From positions 998,197 through 1,062,196 of the forward strand of contig CAXAMN010018890.1 in NCBI GenBank assembly GCA_963970005.1: a stretch of DNA of 64,000 nt, in the 5' to 3' direction. The position numbers were made by a program, and so were the translations under genes. Below the pieces are notes generated by a model that was not told the origin of the DNA, made no database searches, and saw nothing but the letters and a program-made list of their open reading frames with translations. Positions 35,259 to 46,260 of this stretch are shown piece after piece (positions within the stretch are counted from its first letter, which is position 1; each line of letters opens with the position of its first letter). Origin of the DNA: Durusdinium trenchii (Eukaryota > Sar > Dinophyceae > Suessiales > Symbiodiniaceae).

Positions 35259-35377
35259 ACCCTAGGGATCCATTCGTACCTTCTCAGGTTCGCTACGACT
35301 GGACACTCCTGACACCTATACATAACAGTCTGATCCCTCTCACCGTATCTGAGAAGGTACGACTGGATCCCTAGGGT
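35259..35377. mobile_element. 119-bp inverted-repeat element (MITE-like)
   Basis: The left end ACCCTAGGGATCCATTCGTA and then CCTTCTCAG are matched at the right end by CTGAGAAGGTACGACTGGAT and CCCTAGGGT. Arms are about 30 bases with one or two mismatches. Its CCCTAGGG tips resemble those of the element at 33551. Confidence 0.85.
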
Positions 35378-36078
35378 CAAAGGACTTCTTCAAATCCCTA
35401 ATTCACTAATCTATACTTGACCTACACACGAATGACAAAAAGGACCAGCACACGCCTCCAATGTGGCCTACCCAGGTTTTATATATATAGTTATATATAA
35501 ATTAGATAAATAAATGAGTGTGTCCATGTGTGCGTATTTGTTCATGTCTCTTTTCCCCCCACCGGCCGACCGCTTCCTCAAATCATTCGGGATTGGTTCC
35601 GGGTCCTCGGTCCGAACGGGCCGCGGACCCGCCCGTTGCCAAGGTCGTGGCGCCAACCCAGGAACCCGCCGTTCGCTGGGGCGGCTAGGATGGTCCCCCC
35701 AAGTCACTGGGGAAAAATGGGCATGAACATCATTGAAGACCCATGTTCCCACAACCAGCTTACACAAGCTTCCAATTCCATGCTGGGTCCACCACCAAAA
35801 CGGTGAGAAAAGGCCCCCGAAAGACGGTGCGACCATCTGGTTGAAATATGCTTTTACATGTTTTTACATGGCGGTTTTCAGGGGGTTTTCCAGGAACTTC
35901 GAATGTCCAGGCCCCCAGGCATGGGTTTTCCTGAAGGAATATGAAGGAATCACTTCGAACAAAAACACGCGAGACTTATGTATGTCGTGGCTCTTCCCAC
36001 GATGGGAGCCTGATGGAATTCCAATTCAAGCCACCAGCCATCACTCCCAATTAATTATAGACTGCATATATGAATCAC

Positions 36079-36198
36079 CTGTCACAGCTCTCCCTGCATA
36101 GAAATTGTCCCATTGCTTGGGCGCCATCGCCCGGCTGTTGCTGTTCCTGATGCTGTCGCAGGACTCAGACCCGGTCTCCTCGTCCTGGCTCCGATAAG
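36079..36198 (-). CDS. internal exon with strong acceptor, unknown product
   Basis: The acceptor follows a long pyrimidine tract (minus strand; about 36200-36236 on plus) ending TTCTTCGCAG. The donor is GTGACAG|GTGATT. The 120-base exon reads YRSQDEETGSESCDSIRNS, then SRAMAPKQWDNFYAGRAV. The upstream exon 36281-36410 ends with one base of a codon and this one starts with two, so the frame carries through. The acidic Ser-rich start suggests a linker. No family is recognised. Confidence 0.55.
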
Positions 36199-36280
36199 CT
36201 GCGAAGAAGAAGCAAAAGAAGAAGAAAAAGAAGAACAGTACCTCTTCTGATCCCCTTTGGCCCCACAAACACTCCATCAC

Positions 36281-36410
36281 CTGCTATCATCTGGTGGGCA
36301 GACGCATGCCGCCCCGGTGCTGAAGTCGGTCCTCCTCTGAGGAGAACAAGGGCCCTAAGGATCGCTTCACTTTGTGAGAGCGAGACCAGTCCTGGCGCTG
36401 TCGCAGACCG
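36281..36410 (-). CDS. internal exon joined to 36079-36198
   Basis: Acceptor GTCTCGCAG and donor GATAGCAG|GTGATG enclose 43 codons plus one base. It contains GLVSLSQSEAILRALVLL and APGRHASAHQMIA. The phase matches the next exon across an intron of about 82 bases. An 11-base direct repeat (GCGAGACCAGT) surrounds the start. Confidence 0.5.
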
Positions 36411-36419
36411 CTGCGAGAC

Positions 36420-38170
36420 CAGTACGTGCATCCTTTTACAACGATGGGGGAATAAGTTCCTTGACTATGTCGTTGAGGGGTCGTGTAAAACATGATCGTC
36501 ATGCTCTCAATAATCTCAATTTAATTAATATATCGCTCTTGTCCCACTTGTGTGTGAATTGGGGAGGCCCAGGGGTTTTCCATATTGCCAATCTGTTTCC
36601 TCTTGTGCCAGCAGTTCTTTGGGGGGGTCCCCGATGTAGCTGAAAGCAAACCCAAAGGCTCTATGGTGTCTAATTGAGTTCATGCAAAGCATCCAGAACC
36701 ACAAAAGTATACTATACAATTCGCTTTGTGGTGCCGTTGGTGAACAGCGCCCACTTCGACAAACATTGTTATTTGATGATTCTTGATGTTGATTCTGTTT
36801 GACCTAATGCATTCAATTGTTTGGGTGGAAAAGATGCATTCTCCAGTTAAAACTTCAAGTGCCCTTGAGCAAACTTCAAGTTAAAACTTCTCACCGCTTG
36901 TGAAATAAATAAAGGGCATCACGATCCCACCCACCTGTGAGGTGGTGATTTTTTTTGAAGGCCACAGGGAGACCTGATCGTATGTCGAGCCCTGTCGAGC
37001 CCCATCAAACCCACCGTTGGAGCCAAGCATCTGTCTTCCCAGTTGGTGAATCAAAACACTGAAAACCAAGCGATCCTTCCCTGGAAAGTTATTGTTTATC
37101 TTGATGGGACCGGTGTCCGGTCTTGACCCACGGCCTTTGCTGAGCAAGGACACAACATCCTACAAAGGCTACAACGCAGAAACCACGAGAAGACTTAATT
37201 ACACGTCTGGCACGTGTCTTTGTTGATGAGGTTCTGAACCATCCAAGGTCTACCGTTGAACGGTCTCATTCAAAGTAAATTACGCATGTGAACATATTGA
37301 GACGTATGGTTGGGAAAAGTCAGACCCCCAAAGAAAAAAACCAACGTCTTGGACCTTGAATCCCGAACGTCAACGGCCGGGTATGTCCAACTGGGTCGAT
37401 CTCCTGAACGCTGCAGCGACCAAGAAAGAAAGCGCCGCACAACAGCAGGATCAACGCCAGCACTGAGCCTGGACACCCGGGAAGCTGCAAAGCGGAAGAT
37501 CCGCAGGTCTTAAAGGAAACAAAATGCCGGCCATTGGTAACCAGTAGTGTTGTCAGCAGCCTGATTGACAGGGGCACCATGTGCAATTAATGAAGTCAAC
37601 TTGAAGTCAACAAAACCTTTCAGACAAATTTTTGAGTAAAGCCGGGCTCCGGCATGGCATGGTCAATCTACCATGGCGCAGCCACCCAGCTAGCCTCTTT
37701 TTACAGTCCGACCTGAAGGAGACCTGGAGGCCCGAAAAAAGGCGACGTGAAGGAGACCACGGGAGATTGCCCAGGTTGAGCTGTTCTGCTCATTTCCCTC
37801 TATAAATCCAATTGTTGGCCTAGTGTGGCCCCTGGCATGCGGATGCCTCTAGATGCCGGTCTTCGGAAAAAGGTGGGGGGGCCGTGGCCAGGTTAAGGGA
37901 GATCTGAGGTCAAACCGTTGCGTATAGACACACATATACATATATATATATATATTATACAATTGTATAGTTATATGTATAATTAATATATAGTATATAA
38001 TAGTTAATAGAGAGAGAGAGAGAGAGAAAGGTGGAGATAGACAAAGAACCATGATCATCATAGGTGGATTACAATCAAAAGTGCGTGAACATGCACACCC
38101 ACCCACCACTCAAGCAACTAGCTACCTATACCTGACCCATCAGGGTTTGCCGAGAATCAGCGACTCAGGA
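36420..38170. other. no supported gene; microsatellites
   Basis: Contains a (TA)n-rich stretch at 37933-37995 and (AG)n at 38009-38026. Open frames are short and without splice context. Confidence 0.5.
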
Positions 38171-38172
38171 GT

Positions 38173-38292
38173 TCAGCCCATCTGGGTTGAGTTCAACTCA
38201 CAAGACTCCGGCAAGGCCACTTCCAGATCTGAATCACCAAAGAAGTTCTCAGCCTCATGCCGCAGAACCTCGTTTTTAGTGCACTTGATCTC
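38173..38292 (-). CDS. candidate terminal exon, unknown product
   Basis: The minus frame reads CTKNEVLRHEAENFFGDSDL, then EVALPESCELNSTQMG and a TGA. It is acidic and protein-like. The acceptor may be TTGAGAG near 38292. The overlapping plus frame (SDSGVQPIWVEFNSQDSG) is also open, so strand is not certain. Confidence 0.42.
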   Translation of the reverse strand, partial: EIKCTKNEVLRHEAENFFGDSDLEVALPESCELNSTQMG

Positions 38293-38299
38293 TCAATGG

Positions 38300-40830
38300 G
38301 GTTTGGTTGGATCGGATTACTGAGGTCGGGACCCCAAATGCGTTCTTTCTTCTGAACCTGTTTTTTGGGGGCTCAGTTCCTGTGGCCTTTCATGCCCCTT
38401 GTCATCCCTTGTCACTGATGAGACCCACCTGCACTGATCCATCACTGCTTCTCATGTCTCATCCCGCCACGTGGTTCACATCCACCCCCTTGGCCACTCT
38501 CCTTCGACCCTCACGGCGCCTATCACCAAAGGCCACATGGATTGCGCTGGGGCCATGGGAAGATTCAGCCCCGAGGTACCCCTCGGGTCGTGCAGAGGCT
38601 CACACTCGAAGGTTCGGAGTCGCCTGTTTGGGGTCCTGTTCCAGATGATTCCTGATGATTACAGTGGTTCCAAAGTAGATGGCACAAACCCCAAGATGTC
38701 TTTTAGATGGGGATCCATATAACCACCTTTTGGTGATTGTGCCACCTTTTGGTTGTTCCAACATATTGGGGCGGGTCTGCCGGGTAACTCTTCGAATGAT
38801 GCCTCGTTCTCGCCCTGGACTGATCTTTAGAGCGCACGCTGCGCGTTGAGACAAGATGTACTGGGCACGTCCTGATCGGTAAGCATATGTAAAACTCACC
38901 ACCCTGACGGAGAAAGGAACAATACAACACCAGGACCACTACGAAAGCGTTGCAGTCAGTGATCAAGTCCTGGAATGGATCCAATAGCAACCAAGCAACT
39001 TTTCTATTATATAGTGAAACTAATTGAACCTATTGAAATCAAGGAAGTCTAGGGTTTGTTTACAGGTTTCTGCGGGTTCCAGCTGAGCAGCTGAGCACCT
39101 TGGGAGTCAGTTGCTTGCCTTCTTAGAAGGCTGGCACTCTAGGATGCCAGACGTCTCAGGGTGGAACTCCCTCTTTCTTTTCGCGAACGTGGCACCCCCC
39201 ACGAAGGCTCACTGTGACCCCTCTCCACACGACGACCGGATCCTTCTGAACCACTGGGATTTGGTGAATTGCACCTTAGAAAGGTTCTCAAGTTACACAC
39301 CCCAACCAATGGCATGGGTCTCTGAAACCTCTGCCAACACATCCAAACGAACCGCGCGGCGTTTCGCGCTCCAACCGCACAGATTCCGGGGCAGCGGACC
39401 CCATTGAGGGAGCCAAAAGGTTTCGACAAAGGCCATCCTGCAAAGCATGCGGGATGGCCTGAAGCTGAGATCTGGTTCGCAAACCATCTCTCTAAGCCAC
39501 CTCCCAGAACGGATGGTTGATAGAAAAACTGTCCGGGTATCTGTGAAGCATCTACCATGCTACCCTTCAAACATCAAACATCGAGACCAACAAAAACACA
39601 CAAACACCAGTGAAATCTGGATCAGTCGTACGTACTAGTCGTTCAGTATATTATAACTGACAACTGATAACTCATTACAACACATGTCGTTGTCGGGGAT
39701 GGATTTCAGGATCGAACATCCCATCCCCCGTTCCTCCACCGCCACCCGTCGAGTTCCGGAGCGGACGTTCCTCCATGGAGCGGACGATCTCGGAGCGGAT
39801 CCCCATGAGGTTCCCACGCCTGGGGCCGAGCGCCATGGGACCGAGCGCCATGGGACCGAGCGCCACGGATCGAGCCCGGAAAGCGGAGGAAAACCGCGTG
39901 GGGGTGGGAGGTCACGGTCAAATGAGAAGGTACTGCCCACGACCATGGGCATTTTGGGGGGCTACTTGTGTGTTTTCTTGTTTTCTTCATATTGGTCTTC
40001 ATGTTCGCAAATTGTCGGTTTGTTGATGATGCTCTTCATGGTTGGGTTTGGTCTAAACTGGTTTTCCCCAAGCTTTGGGCCGGTTTTCGAAGACTGGCCA
40101 ATTCACCGGCAGCAGGGAATTCAGCGGATATCGTTGGAAGCTGCCCTCACTGACGCTCCGACTCACTAACATGTACAGTAAGTGGAAACCGCCGTGTCGC
40201 AAAGGATGCCATCTACTTCCATGGAAAGCGAGTCAGAAGGCAACTGTGCTAAACCAACCTACCATGCTCTGCCAAATGAATTGCAGTATATAAGTATGTC
40301 GGTAGAATTAATCAGTGAATTTGATGATTTAAAATGATGGACCTGATCAACACCTTCCCCCAGTCAGTTATCCCCTGGAATAGACTTGGCACTTTGGTTG
40401 CAGTTATGGCCCAATTGGTTTCTAAATCTTGCCGTATGCCGTATACAATAGGAACTATCAAGCCCTAACTTTTTGAAAGGAACCTATAGGAGCCCTTTGT
40501 CTTTTGGACTGCTCCCCCAACCAAAAAAACAAAAAGATCTCTTCATTCCCGACCTTCCTTGTTGCCGACCCCAATTTCTGGCCCAAGCGTCAAGATGTTT
40601 CCGATCTCCACCTCAGACGCGAATGAGGTGCACGCAGCGCACGCGAACAAGGCACGTCACGGCACAGGTCAAAGCTGAACTTGGAACAGGTCCATACAAT
40701 ACACCTGTGTATACAAAGGCACATCAAGCCATCAAGCCATCCAACGGTGTATTGTTCCAAGCCATCACAGGTCACACCTCTTGGATGGGGAACTTGCAGT
40801 GGATCAAGTGGATCCCAGTTGCCATTTCTA
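38300..40830. other. no firm gene; repeats and weak frames
   Basis: Includes a dispersed repeat at 38665-38770 (see 15405), an open minus frame at about 38470-38640 (PLHDPRGTSGLNLPM), a three-frame-open block near 39290-39480, and the 15-bp repeat at 39826. Confidence 0.35.
39826..39870. repeat. 15-bp tandem repeat, three copies
   Basis: GAGCGCCATGGGACC repeats three times, the last copy changed at one base. The length keeps frame (ERHGT on plus, GPMAL on minus), but no exon was established. Confidence 0.9.
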
Positions 40831-40831
40831 G

Positions 40832-40952
40832 CGCGTCCTGTCTGACGCAACGGGGACATCCACCGTTTCAAACGTCGACCTGTGCTTTGTCTTCGCAACA
40901 AGTGGTTGTATCTATGGCATGGAAACCATCACCGGCTGCAAATACTGTCAAG
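40832..40952 (+). CDS. internal exon with consensus splice sites
   Basis: Acceptor ATTTCTAG and donor GTCAAG|GTATGT enclose 40 codons plus one base. The favoured frame contains VLSDATGTSTVSNVDLCFVF and SGCIYGMETITGCKYCQ, Cys-rich and G/C-rich at third positions. A second plus frame is open but reads less like protein. No family is recognised. Confidence 0.48.
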
Positions 40953-41083
40953 GTATGTCAAGGTAATATGTCCAATTCTTGTTGGAGGGTCCCAGTCTGC
41001 AAGCACTGCGAGCGGTTGGGGTTAAAGAAAGGTAAACCGTGTCCTAACGCTGGCAAGGGCCTTTTGTTATATCCCCTTGGTGA

Positions 41084-41293
41084 GCAAGAACGAATAAGGG
41101 CGCCACACATTGCTGTGCGCTGGTGCAGACGCGCCACTCCAATAAAGCCTGTGTGGTGGCTAGGTATGGTGATAGTGCCTGTGATGTGTTGAGGCACTAT
41201 CCGTTTGGCTCTGTGCCTGTGGCAGGACATGGCTCCGATACAAAAGGGATCTTCACATATCTTCTGGTGACCTGGTTCTTGATATACGTATGA
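41084..41293 (+). CDS. candidate terminal exon, unknown product
   Basis: The plus frame contains CCALVQTRHSNKACVVARYG, DSACDVLRHYPFGSVPV, GHGSDTKGIFTYLLVTWF and a TGA at about 41291. It may be the end of the gene holding 40832-40952. A minus frame over the same DNA is also long and open (ITSGDVYFDLFKINVES), which keeps confidence moderate. Confidence 0.4.
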   Translation, partial: ARTNKGATHCCALVQTRHSNKACVVARYGDSACDVLRHYPFGSVPVAGHGSDTKGIFTYLLVTWFLIYV

Positions 41294-41704
41294 TTCTACA
41301 TTTATCTTGAAGAGATCGAAATAAACATCGCCTGAAGTGATGGATCGCATTGGATCGCCTTCTCCTCTACCAGTCAGGCTGGGATCCACCTCTCGGGAAT
41401 CAATTGGGACGCTTCCACCACCATAAAAACCACATGTTGATGAGTGAGAAAGGCCTTTTGGTTTTGTGGTCGAAGGTGTTTGGAATATGTTGGACTAGTG
41501 ATGTTTTCGTCTAGCGGCACACTCCGCAAACCAAGGTCCTGCCACCGGGTTAAGTCCCTCTATAGGTTTGCCGCTCTGCAAGAGTTTGTCCATTCTCCAC
41601 TAGCACAACTATAGCAAGGGTGAGAGCCCGAGTCCTCAGTGTATAATACACCTCCAATCAGTTGCGACTTGCTCTGACATCCCATCCTCAAACCACGTGC
41701 TCTG

Positions 41705-41881
41705 CTAAGCTGCATTGATGGCATCACGGTCACTCACTACCTGCGCCGACCCACCCACAACCTCCGCGCCCGATCCAGAAAACAAAGCGAAGAGAACCTT
41801 CTGTGCACCAAACCTGCACTGGAGAATTATATCGATCTTCTCAATGTCATCCTTAACATTGATTAAGCCAAATCGAGTGGC
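41705..41881 (-). CDS. candidate terminal exon, unknown product
   Basis: The minus frame contains LINVKDDIEKIDIILQC, FGAQKVLFALFSGSGAEVV and a stop near 41705. An in-frame GCAG near the middle could be the acceptor, and CGCAG|GTAGTG could be a donor. It reads like a folded domain but is not recognised. Confidence 0.42.
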   Translation of the reverse strand, partial: ATRFGLINVKDDIEKIDIILQCRFGAQKVLFALFSGSGAEVVGGSAQVVSDRDAINAA

Positions 41882-42346
41882 TCACCCTGAACAACTTTTG
41901 CTGCAGCCAGCTGTCCAAGTGCCAACTGCGGACAACCTCCCCAAAAAAATCTGGACTGGACAGTTGCAAGTTATTGAGTTATTGCAAGTTGTAGGGACTC
42001 GAGATAGAACACAGGACCATAGTAGCCAGTATAGTTGGTGATTCAGGAACATCCGCCACCATCCGCTACCCCCTACCCATTTGGTCATGCTTTGGGACCC
42101 GCATCGGTCGCTGCATGTCGCCCCCACCATCCCACCCAACCCTGCTCAAGAAATGTGCATCCCTGCAGCCCATTCCACTGAAACCTGGAAGCAGCTATAT
42201 AGTCTTCATCATCTGTTCAGAGTCTGTTCAGTACGGCCACTAAAACTCTTCACAGTCATGTGTCTGTATGCTGTATGCCGGAATGGCCTCGTCATGGCAG
42301 TGGAAATGCCTAGTCGCCCCCACAAAGGTCAAGCTATGTCAAACTG

Positions 42347-42588
42347 CTAGGTTTCTTCACGTAGACTGTTGAAGAACAGGCCCACACTATATAATTGAAG
42401 CGTAATCAACACATCTTCATATGAGGCTTTTGAGATGTTTACACCCACCGCCCATCTCCGCACCTCCCGGATATCTAAGTCCAGGCCTGGAGAGCGGAGT
42501 GGTCCGAAGCTGCGACGGTCGAGGACGGTCTGGAGGATTCCATCTACTGTAGCCATAAGCGCGAGCATCGTTGGGTGGTATCTTCCAT
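42347..42588 (-). CDS. candidate exon, unknown product
   Basis: The exon follows acceptor ATTTCATAG and is open for 80 codons to a stop. It contains TMLALMATVDGILQTVLDR, SPGLDLDIREVRRWAVG and ASYEDVLITLQLYSVG. A donor-like GGTGG|GTGTAA near 42440 may end the true exon. Strong amphipathic helices suggest a globular helical domain. Confidence 0.48.
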
Positions 42589-43222
42589 CTATGAAATCAT
42601 CATAAATCTATGGCATGGTACACATTCCTGTTTAGCCACCTCAGAATGCAGGTCTATCCACTGTTTGTATGTGTTGGTGGGCTCAAGCGAAAAAGATTGG
42701 ACTGGGATGGACTGGGCACCCAAAAAAAAGGCACAAAAAGGGGCCTCCACCACATCTTGAAGGATACGGAATCACATTGCAATGCAGCATGCGGTGCCAC
42801 ATGAGCAATGAACTCTTCTGGCCAAATAAAAATATATAACAAAGTGCAAAAACATCAATGAATCCTCCAGGTCTGACTCCCCTGCCCTGTCCACCATCTG
42901 AACTCGATTTACCATCTAACCCGTAGAAAGGCATCAAAGCCTCAAAGAACCGCTTCCTCCCTATAGAACCGCGGCTTCCATGCCATCGCCGGGAAAGTCG
43001 TCCGCGCGACGGGAGGGCCGGGCCGGAGGGCGCCTTGTGCAAATTCGCAGCTTCCAGGACCCACGCCCTGCTGGGGAAACTGCAAGGTCATTTGACTACC
43101 GGTCCTCGGTCCGACCGCTGGGCCAGGAGGGCAGGATGGCGCAGCAAGATGGGCCATGTTCCAATTTTGCCTGGAATTCCTGGGCGAAACCATGCATTGG
43201 TTCCTGACAACTCTCAGTCTCA

Positions 43223-43590
43223 GTGTGTGTGTGTGCCCCTTGTAGTCGCAGGGATCCAGTCGGATTGTGCTACTGTTTCTTTTTTTCGTTTTTCAGCAGG
43301 GGGCCATCGGGGCCCCAGAAGAGCGGTGGCCAACGAAGACCTCCTCTGGGGTCCGTGCAAACGTACCTGCCAAACTGGTTACCTGTTGTTCTCGCTGTGG
43401 TTTGCTTTCATTGTGGTTCATGTGGTTTTGTTACTAATCGCTACTCGCGTTTCGTGTTTTGAGTCTTGCTGGCCTCCAACCTTGCAGTAAGGGCCTCCAC
43501 TTACTGACACCTGTCCTGGCTCCTTAGGTTTTTCACTCAGGCCGGCGTGTGGCACCGCTGTCGAGCCAGTACGCATATCCATAAGTGTGT
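43223..43590 (+). repeat. GT-bounded module A, copy 1
   Basis: Opens with (GT)6 then CCCCTTGTAGTCGCAGG; carries GGGGCCCCAGAAGAGCGG and ACGTACCTGCCA; ends CATATCCATAAG then GTGT. The two overlapping plus-strand frames over it occur identically in copy 2, so they are not evidence of separate genes. Confidence 0.9.
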
Positions 43591-43929
43591 TTGGCCTCGT
43601 GCCAACCCGGGATGAGCCCGTAGAGTGCCTCCCGTGGACCCGTCGAACGGGGGTTTGTCGTTATCCCCCCTGCCCGGAGATGTAAGTGTCCGGAGCGGAC
43701 AGCAGATGGCTTATGCCACAAGAACTGGGATTTTTGTCTCATCTTTGGAATTCCAAGTTGGCACATGCCTTTACGTGACCGCAGCGGTCAAAGCAGCCAG
43801 CCACTTTGGCAGGGCACAAGGTGACCAGAGCGGTCAAAGCAAGTTTAAGGTTCATTGGAACCTGTCGCGAGCTTAGTCCCCCCCCCCTTCCCCTTCCCCT
43901 CCCCGTTTCTTTCTTTGCTTTTTCTTTCT

Positions 43930-44150
43930 GTGGTGTGTCCCTGGACGATTGTTCGTAGCTGGGAACACTTGCCTTTTTTCTTTTCTCTCCTCTCCCTTTC
44001 TCTCCCTCTCTCTTTCTTTCTCTTTCTTTCCTCTCTTCACCTTCCTTCCTCCTTGGGTGTCCCTGGATGCTTTTGTCATAGCTGGGAACCCTTCTCCTCT
44101 TTTCCTTTGGTGTGTCCTTGGACGCATACGTCGTAGCTGGGAACACCTTC
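43930..44150 (+). repeat. three spaced minisatellite units in a pyrimidine tract
   Basis: Units of about 40 bases (GGTGTGTCCCTGGACG then GTAGCTGGGAACAC) lie at about 43932, 44054 and 44108, separated by C/T-only stretches. The Phe/Ser/Leu-rich plus frames and Lys/Glu/Arg-rich minus frames are artefacts of this. Confidence 0.8.
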
Positions 44151-44434
44151 CTTTCTTCTCTTTCCTTTTTCTCGTCTCTCCCTACCCCTCCCTCCTGTCG
44201 GGACCTTTAGCTTGGGTTGCTACTAGGGGCTCCTGGCCTTCCTACTAGGTGCTAGGTTGCTACTTTGACGCTACTAGAGGTTCCTGGCCTTACTACTACT
44301 TTGTCCGCGCCTATCGTGGATGTACGTCTTATTGACGTACTGAGTCGCAAACATGAGAATTGGACTCTACGAATGGCCGATTGGTTCAGTTTGAGGGATT
44401 CCGGATTCGTCCAGAGGCCTCCCTTTGGGGAGGC

Positions 44435-44791
44435 GTGTGTGTGTGTGTGTGTCCACTCCTGTTTCCAAGGACACTACACTAGCTCTTACTAACTTTTCCT
44501 AGGACTTTCGCGACCATTGTACAGAAGCAGGGGGTGCCAGGGACCATGCAAGTCTGGCACTAACAAAGACACTTGCATTGGTCTGTGAAATCGATTTGGG
44601 ACGCCAAATCGACGTACCTGCCATTTTAGAATTGTTTTAACTATTTCACTGGCATTCTTGTTCAACAATACTGTTGCTCGGACCCAGCATTTTTTTCAGT
44701 CAAGGTCTAACCTGCAGTAATCTTAAAGTGCTAATGCACACCGCGAAGCAGCCTGAAATCGCGCTCCACGGAGCAACCTTCTCAAGTGTGT
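44435..44791 (+). repeat. GT-bounded module B, copy 1 (left LTR-like repeat)
   Basis: Opens with (GT)8-9 then CCACTCCTGTTTCCAAGG and ends GCAACCTTCTCAAG followed by GTGT. Contains a 9-bp stem (TCGATTTGG/CCAAATCGA, loop GACG) at 44591-44612, then ACGTACCTGCCA. Confidence 0.92.
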
Positions 44792-45136
44792 CTTCGCAGC
44801 TTCTTCCCACTGTGGTAAGCTGTGTGATCCCTGCGGGGCGCCGTTACTGCAAGAACCTTTTCACTCCTCACCGCAGGAGTAAGTCTTCCTGAAGATTTTC
44901 TGAAGTTTACCCGACTGAATTTTCCTGTTTGAAATCAGCTTGATTGGAATGTCTCACCTGGCACACGTGAAATGTTACTGCAGAGTTCACTGAATTTTTC
45001 ACTGAAATATACTGCAGAGTTCAACTGAATCAGTTTCACACCGGAGAAGTCTTTTCCAACTTTTAATTTTTCACTGCGCCGATTCGGCTTCACTTCGCTC
45101 ATGAGAGCATTTACCCCACCCTTCACCCCCTGCACC

Positions 45137-45310
45137 TTTTCTTGTTTTTCTTTTCTTTGCCTTTTCGTTTGTTCCTTCCTTCAGGCTTTTTAGGTATTTT
45201 CCAGGCTCGTTTAGTCAATGCACGCCCAAAAACCCCTTCACCCCCCTGGCAGGAAACAGGAGAGAGAAAAAGAAAAAGAAAAAGAAGAAGACGAAGAAAA
45301 AGAAAAAAGA
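45137..45310 (+). repeat. pyrimidine block followed by purine block
   Basis: A C/T-rich stretch (about 45137-45185) is followed by (AAAAAG)n-like purines (45262-45310). The two could pair as a long imperfect hairpin or a triplex. The Lys/Arg-rich stretch it encodes is probably not functional protein. Confidence 0.6.
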
Positions 45311-46260
45311 AACTAGACACACATGGACCCCCAGCGACACACACCTTGACACCAATACAGTACATGGTCAAACATTATTCCGCACGATCCAGCCGACACA
45401 ATGGTCCAGAAAATACAATCTGGCAGGACAGCCTGTCTTGGACATCTTTCCTTGGCAGCTCAGTCGCTTTGGCCTACAAGACCACAGCCTTCGTACTTTA
45501 TTTTGAAGGACGGTCCACTGGCATCGTGACCACCAGGTCTATCGCAGAAGCAGTGTTCACCTCACAATTGTTGCCAGAGATGCGTGCCCACAACCGACAT
45601 TGACAACATTGCTGAATATTTACACCAACAAGCTAATCAATCCATTCCAAACAAAACGACAGATGCCAAACAATTTATGCAACCACTCATTTCCCGCATG
45701 ATTGCCTTCCTACGAGGCCTCACACCACCCGCAGGCGAAGGTACAGCACTCCGAAAACTTCAGCTACAGACAGATCGCCTACACCAGCAAGAGAGCGAAC
45801 TCCAGCGAGCTCGTGACAAATTGAAGATTCATGGCATTGCACTTACACCAACAAAACCAGGGACACACTCCGCCACATCATCAGCTTCCCAACCCCATCT
45901 CCCACTTACAGCCCCAGCCGCACTCACAGCTAACACCATTCTCAACCCCACCACTCAAAGACTACAAGACAACTCACCAGCCAACTACGCGGCAGCAGGC
46001 ATTCAAAAAATGGCTCAAGACACTACCACCAGCCACTCAGACACAAGTCACCAATATCCAGCAAATTCTTCGAGATGAACGCATCACCAAAGAACAGCTC
46101 CAGGAGGCAGCCACACGCTATGGCATCCCGCTCACCCGTGTGCTTAAGCTGCCACCACGTTCACTACAGCAGCTGGTGGCAGCGGGTTCGGCATTAGCCG
46201 CCTGCCTCGCTCAACAAGCGCTGCGTCACCCAACACATCTCACATCTCACTTTACAATTC
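45300..46260 (+). pseudogene. frame-shifted upstream reading frames of the retroelement
   Basis: Three successive plus frames are protein-like: about 45320-45590 (SLSWTSFLGSSVALAYKT), 45584-45850 (coiled coil ALRKLQLQTDRLHQQESELQ) and 45975-46230 (KKWLKTLPPATQTQVTN, QEAATRYGIPLTRVLKL). They follow one another with frame changes, so either indels broke one long polyprotein or there are sequencing errors. By position this would be the region before the reverse transcriptase. Not matched to a named domain. Confidence 0.55.

Noticed and set aside
40958-41389. Minus-strand 143-codon frame
   Set aside because: It reads fairly well (SGDVYFDLFKINVES) but overlaps a plus frame with a continuous protein-like run and a stop. 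Without transcripts the plus frame was preferred, with moderate confidence.
44000-44250. Hydrophobic Phe/Ser/Leu-rich plus frames resembling membrane proteins
   Set aside because: They come from the C/T-only tract of the retroelement spacer.
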